A DNA stretch of 64,000 nucleotides from Archangium sp. (lineage in GTDB: Bacteria; Myxococcota; Myxococcia; Myxococcales; Myxococcaceae), in the NCBI GenBank assembly GCA_030695565.1, contig JAUYRZ010000084.1:40033-104032 (forward strand), read 5' to 3'. This document shows, in pieces, positions 61,531-64,000 of this stretch. How positions within the stretch are numbered: position 1 is the first letter of the stretch; the number at the start of each line of letters is the position of its first letter. The notes beneath the pieces were generated by a model. That model searched no databases, was not told the origin of the DNA, and saw only the letters and a list, made by a program, of their open reading frames with translations. The position numbers were made by a program, and so were the translations under genes.

Positions 61531-63327
61531 ATGGAGTCGTTCGACGTCATCGTGGTCGGTCTGGGGCACGCCGGGTGTGAGGCGGCGCTTGCGTGCGCGC
61601 GCATGGGTTTGTCCACCCTGGGTTTGACCCTGCGGGCCGATCGCATCGCGATGATGAGCTGCAACCCGGCCATCGGAGGTACGGCCAAGGGCCACCTCGT
61701 GCGCGAGCTCGACGCGCTCGGGGGCGAGATGGCCTTCGCGGCTGATCAGGCCGGCACGCACTTCGTGACCTTGAACGCGTCGAAGGGGCCCGCGGTGCGC
61801 GCCACCCGGGTGTTGTGCGAACGCGATGCGTACGCCGAGACGATGCAGCGCACGGTGGCCGCGCAGCCGGGGTTGCGCGTAGCGGAAGGTGAAGTGGCTT
61901 CGTTGGTGGCCGACGGGGGCCAGGTGCGCGGGGTGGTGCTGCAAGACGGCCGCGAGTTCTCCGCGCGCGCGGTGGTGATGACCACCGGCACCTTCCTGCA
62001 GGCGCTGATGCACGTGGGCGAGGAGAAGTCGGTGGGCGGCCGGCTGGGTGACGCCGCGGCCACCGGCATGTCGAAGAGCCTGCGCTCTTTGGGCTTTACC
62101 CTGGGGCGTTTCAAGACGGGCACGCCGGCGCGGTTGCTCAAGGACAGCATCGACTGGAGCCGCTGCGAGGTGCAGCCCGGTGAAGTGACGCCGCGGCCGT
62201 TTTCACTGCGTACGCCGCGTTCACCCTTCCCTCTTCGGGCGCAGCTGCACTGCGCCATCACCCACACCACGCCGGCCACGCACACGATTCTTCGGGACAA
62301 CCTGCACGCGTCTCCGCTTTTTCAGGGGGAGATCGTGGGCCGGGGCCCGCGGTATTGCCCGTCACTGGAAGACAAGGTGGTGCGCTTCGCGCAGCGGCAG
62401 CGGCACACGGTCTTTTTGGAGCCCGAAGGAGAACGGTCTCCGTTGGTGTACCCGGCGGGGTTGTCCACCAGCATGCCGGCCGAGGTGCAGCTGCAGTTTC
62501 TCCGCAGCATTCCCGGGCTCGAGGCGGTGGAGGTGGCGCGGTACGGCTACGCGGTGGAGTACGACTACGCGCCGCCCACGCAGCTGCACGCCACGCTCGA
62601 GACGAAGGCCGTGCGTGGGCTCTATTTCGCGGGGCAGCTCAACGGCACCTCGGGGTACGAAGAGGCGGCATTTCAGGGGCTGCTCGCGGGCATCAATGCG
62701 GGGCTGCAGGTACAGGGTGCGCCGCCGCTCGTATTGGGCCGACACGAAGCCCACGGCGCGGTGTTGTTGGATGAGCTGGTCACCCGCGGGGTGGATGAGC
62801 CGTTTCGCATGTTGACCAGCCGCAGCGAACATCGGCTGACCCTGCGCGAGGGCAACGCGGAGTTCCGGTTGCGAGCGCACGGTGCGCGGGTGGGCCTGGT
62901 GTCTCCGGCGCAGGCGGCGGTGACGGCAGAGCGCGCGGCGCAGGTGCGGGGAGAACTGGCGCGGCTGGAAGCAGCGCGGCTGTTGACGAAGTTGAAGCGC
63001 ACCGAGGTGACGTACGCGTCGTTGGCGGCGGAAGATCCGCAGCGCCCTGCCCTGCCCGCCGAGGTCTGCGCGGAGGTGGAGGTGGAGGTGAAGTACGCGG
63101 GGTACGTGCGCATGGCGCAGACTTCGTGGAACCGGCGGTCGGACACGCACGATGCGTGGAAGATCCCCAGCGGGTTTCGTTTTCGGGAGGTGCGGGGGTT
63201 GGGCGCGGAAGCGGTGGAGAAGCTCGAGCAGGCGCAGCCGGACACGGTTGGTCACGCGCGGCGCATCTCGGGGCTGACGCCAGCGGCGGTGAGTTTGCTG
63301 CTGATCGCGCTCCGACGTTCCACCTGA
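61531..63327 (+). CDS. mnmG: tRNA uridine-5-carboxymethylaminomethyl modification enzyme MnmG
   Basis: 598-residue MnmG (GidA), the FAD-dependent partner of MnmE. FAD-binding N-terminus FDVIVVGLGHAGCEAALACA (Gly-Leu-Gly where Gly-Gly-Gly is usual), then MMSCNPAIGGTAKGHLVREL and TGTFLQALMHVG. A second signature is GRFKTGTPARL. Later comes GLYFAGQLNGTSGYEEAAFQ. The MnmE-binding C-terminus is WKIPSGFRFREVRGLG ... HARRISGLTPAAVSLLLIAL. Intact. ATG 61531. A parS-like palindrome and a tandem array follow within 160 bases; rsmG and parAB often come next in this gene order but lie outside the window if present. Confidence 0.96.
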   Translation: MESFDVIVVGLGHAGCEAALACARMGLSTLGLTLRADRIAMMSCNPAIGGTAKGHLVRELDALGGEMAFAADQAGTHFVTLNASKGPAVRATRVLCERDAYAETMQRTVAAQPGLRVAEGEVASLVADGGQVRGVVLQDGREFSARAVVMTTGTFLQALMHVGEEKSVGGRLGDAAATGMSKSLRSLGFTLGRFKTGTPARLLKDSIDWSRCEVQPGEVTPRPFSLRTPRSPFPLRAQLHCAITHTTPATHTILRDNLHASPLFQGEIVGRGPRYCPSLEDKVVRFAQRQRHTVFLEPEGERSPLVYPAGLSTSMPAEVQLQFLRSIPGLEAVEVARYGYAVEYDYAPPTQLHATLETKAVRGLYFAGQLNGTSGYEEAAFQGLLAGINAGLQVQGAPPLVLGRHEAHGAVLLDELVTRGVDEPFRMLTSRSEHRLTLREGNAEFRLRAHGARVGLVSPAQAAVTAERAAQVRGELARLEAARLLTKLKRTEVTYASLAAEDPQRPALPAEVCAEVEVEVKYAGYVRMAQTSWNRRSDTHDAWKIPSGFRFREVRGLGAEAVEKLEQAQPDTVGHARRISGLTPAAVSLLLIALRRST

Positions 63328-63328
63328 C

Positions 63329-63350
63329 TCCCTCTCCCCTGCCCTGCGAG
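63329..63350 (+). repeat. Half REP-like element after mnmG
   Basis: CTCCCTCTCCCCTGCCCTGC, the left half of the family consensus without the return arm, starts two bases after the mnmG stop codon. Confidence 0.45.
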
Positions 63351-63407
63351 CCGCAATGAAGTCAGAAGCCCATCTGGTCGTGCGCACTGACGGCGAGGGC
63401 CTCCACC

Positions 63408-63421
63408 GTTCCACGTGGAAC
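63408..63421. promoter_or_regulatory. parS: parS chromosome-partition site
   Basis: The perfect 14-base palindrome GTTCCACGTGGAAC matches the core of the bacterial parS consensus (B. subtilis TGTTTCACGTGAAACA) and, as I recall it, the Myxococcus xanthus parS core exactly. The flanking bases are C at 63407 and A at 63422, so 15 of 16 fit TGTTCCACGTGGAACA. It lies 81 bases after mnmG in a gene-free stretch (63328-63484) at the place where parA/parB are often encoded. ParB would load here as a CTP-dependent clamp to spread and organise the origin for segregation. Confidence 0.85.
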
Positions 63422-63484
63422 ACGGTGCCCGCGCAACGACAGCAGTGAAAGCCGAATTCGCCACACGGAGCCAGGAGGCGCGGA

Positions 63485-64000
63485 AACGTTGAAGCCCACG
63501 CAGATGTTGAGACGCAGGGGACTGAGACGCGAGGAGCGGCGCTGAGACGCGCGAAGACGTTGAGAACTCGCGAAGAAGTTGAGACGCGCGAAGAAGTTGA
63601 GACGCGCGAAGACGTTGAGAACTCGCGAAGACGCTGAGACTCGCGAAGACGTTGAGACTCGCGAAGACGTTGAGACTCGAGAAGACGTTGAGAACTCGCG
63701 AAGACGGTTGAGAACTCGCGAAGACGCTGAGAACTCGCGAAGACGTTGAGAACTCGCGAAGACGTTGAGAACTCGCGAAGACGTTGAGAACTCGCGAAGA
63801 CGTGGGACGCGCGAAGACGTGGGACGCGCGAAGACGTTGAGACCTCGCGAAGACGTTGAGACCTCGCGAAGACGTAGGACGCGAGAAGACGTGGGACGCA
63901 AGAAGACGTGGGACGCAAGAAGACGTGGGACGCAAGAAGACGTGGGACGCAAGAAGACGTGGGACGCAAGAAGACGTGGGACGCAAGAAGACGTGGGACG
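63485..64000. repeat. Variable tandem array of 17-19 bp units, continues past right edge
   Basis: About 25 units share the core GAAGACG. From about 63485 the array is degenerate, then 18-19 base units (GAAGACGTTGAGAACTCGC and shorter GAAGACGTTGAGACTCGC) alternate with 17-base units (GAAGACGTGGGACGCGC). From 63885 it becomes a perfectly regular 17-base run, GAAGACGTGGGACGCAA, six full copies and a partial at the edge. Unit lengths that are not multiples of three, and no ribosome-binding site, argue against coding, although long shadow frames exist. The homogeneous end suggests recent expansion. Confidence 0.85.

Noticed and set aside
63252..63986. Long minus-strand open frames through the terminal tandem array (Ser/Arg/Phe-rich translations)
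   Set aside because: Units are 17-19 bases, so the frame cycles and all frames stay open by composition. There is no ribosome-binding site and the frames overlap mnmG.
63485..64000. CRISPR array
   Set aside because: There are no spacers: units abut directly, are only 17-19 bases long, and no cas genes are present.

Overview
The window is GC-rich (about two thirds G+C) and densely packed with genes of mixed orientation. The content points to a myxobacterium (Myxococcota). It has three membrane-anchored Ser/Thr protein kinases, lipoproteins with Asp-Ala-Gly (DAG) linkers, a PilY1/minor-pilin cluster, a CheR/hybrid-kinase module, a zinc-finger/VIT/VWA protein beside an ECF sigma factor, and a parS palindrome of the myxobacterial type. 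Species cannot be fixed from the sequence alone. No rRNA, tRNA or CRISPR was recognised.

Layout. 1-3.7 kb, minus strand: the N-terminal part of a BtuB-like TonB receptor behind a cobalamin riboswitch, a retron-type reverse transcriptase with decayed ends, and an intact hipBA toxin-antitoxin pair. 4-9.3 kb: amidase and Ser/Thr kinase genes that overlap, then a TetR/zinc-independent dehydrogenase divergon with matching operators. 9.3-17.9 kb: DNA polymerase II, a lipoprotein, a SUV3-like helicase, a small conserved-looking protein, a TIGR02996-type protein and an adenosine-deaminase-family enzyme. 18-26 kb: glycine-rich lipoprotein, alpha/beta hydrolase, pterin dehydratase plus thioesterase, chemoreceptor, two small membrane proteins and a second kinase. 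25.9-26.2 kb: a relatively AT-rich gap with a cluster of DnaA-box-like sequences. 26.2-34.5 kb: PQQ-propeller-like lipoprotein, purE-purK, a frameshifted pseudogene and a neutral ceramidase. 34-42.3 kb: a type IV pilus operon (fimU-pilV-pilW-pilX-pilY1 plus a possible small secreted gene). 42.4-54.2 kb: lipoprotein, YebC, outer-membrane protein, third kinase, response regulator/CheR/hybrid kinase, tmk, and the VIT/VWA-sigma pair. 54.3-64 kb: metallo-hydrolase, small stress-type proteins, two TetR genes, mnmE, a P450, mnmG, a parS site and a tandem array that runs off the right edge.

The right end looks like the chromosomal origin/partition neighbourhood: mnmE and mnmG act together in tRNA wobble-uridine modification and usually lie near parAB in bacteria, and a parS palindrome follows mnmG directly. 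The rest is largely signalling and cell-envelope genes.

Two genome-scale signatures run through the window. One is a family of about 18 REP-like elements (GGCCCTCACCCCGACCCTCTCCC followed by a hairpin arm), mostly at gene ends but in places read as protein. The other is a strong excess of the palindrome TGATCA, about 60 copies by eye. The hipBA plus reverse transcriptase locus, the TGATCA excess, the DnaA-box cluster and the parS/tandem-array region are the points most worth following.
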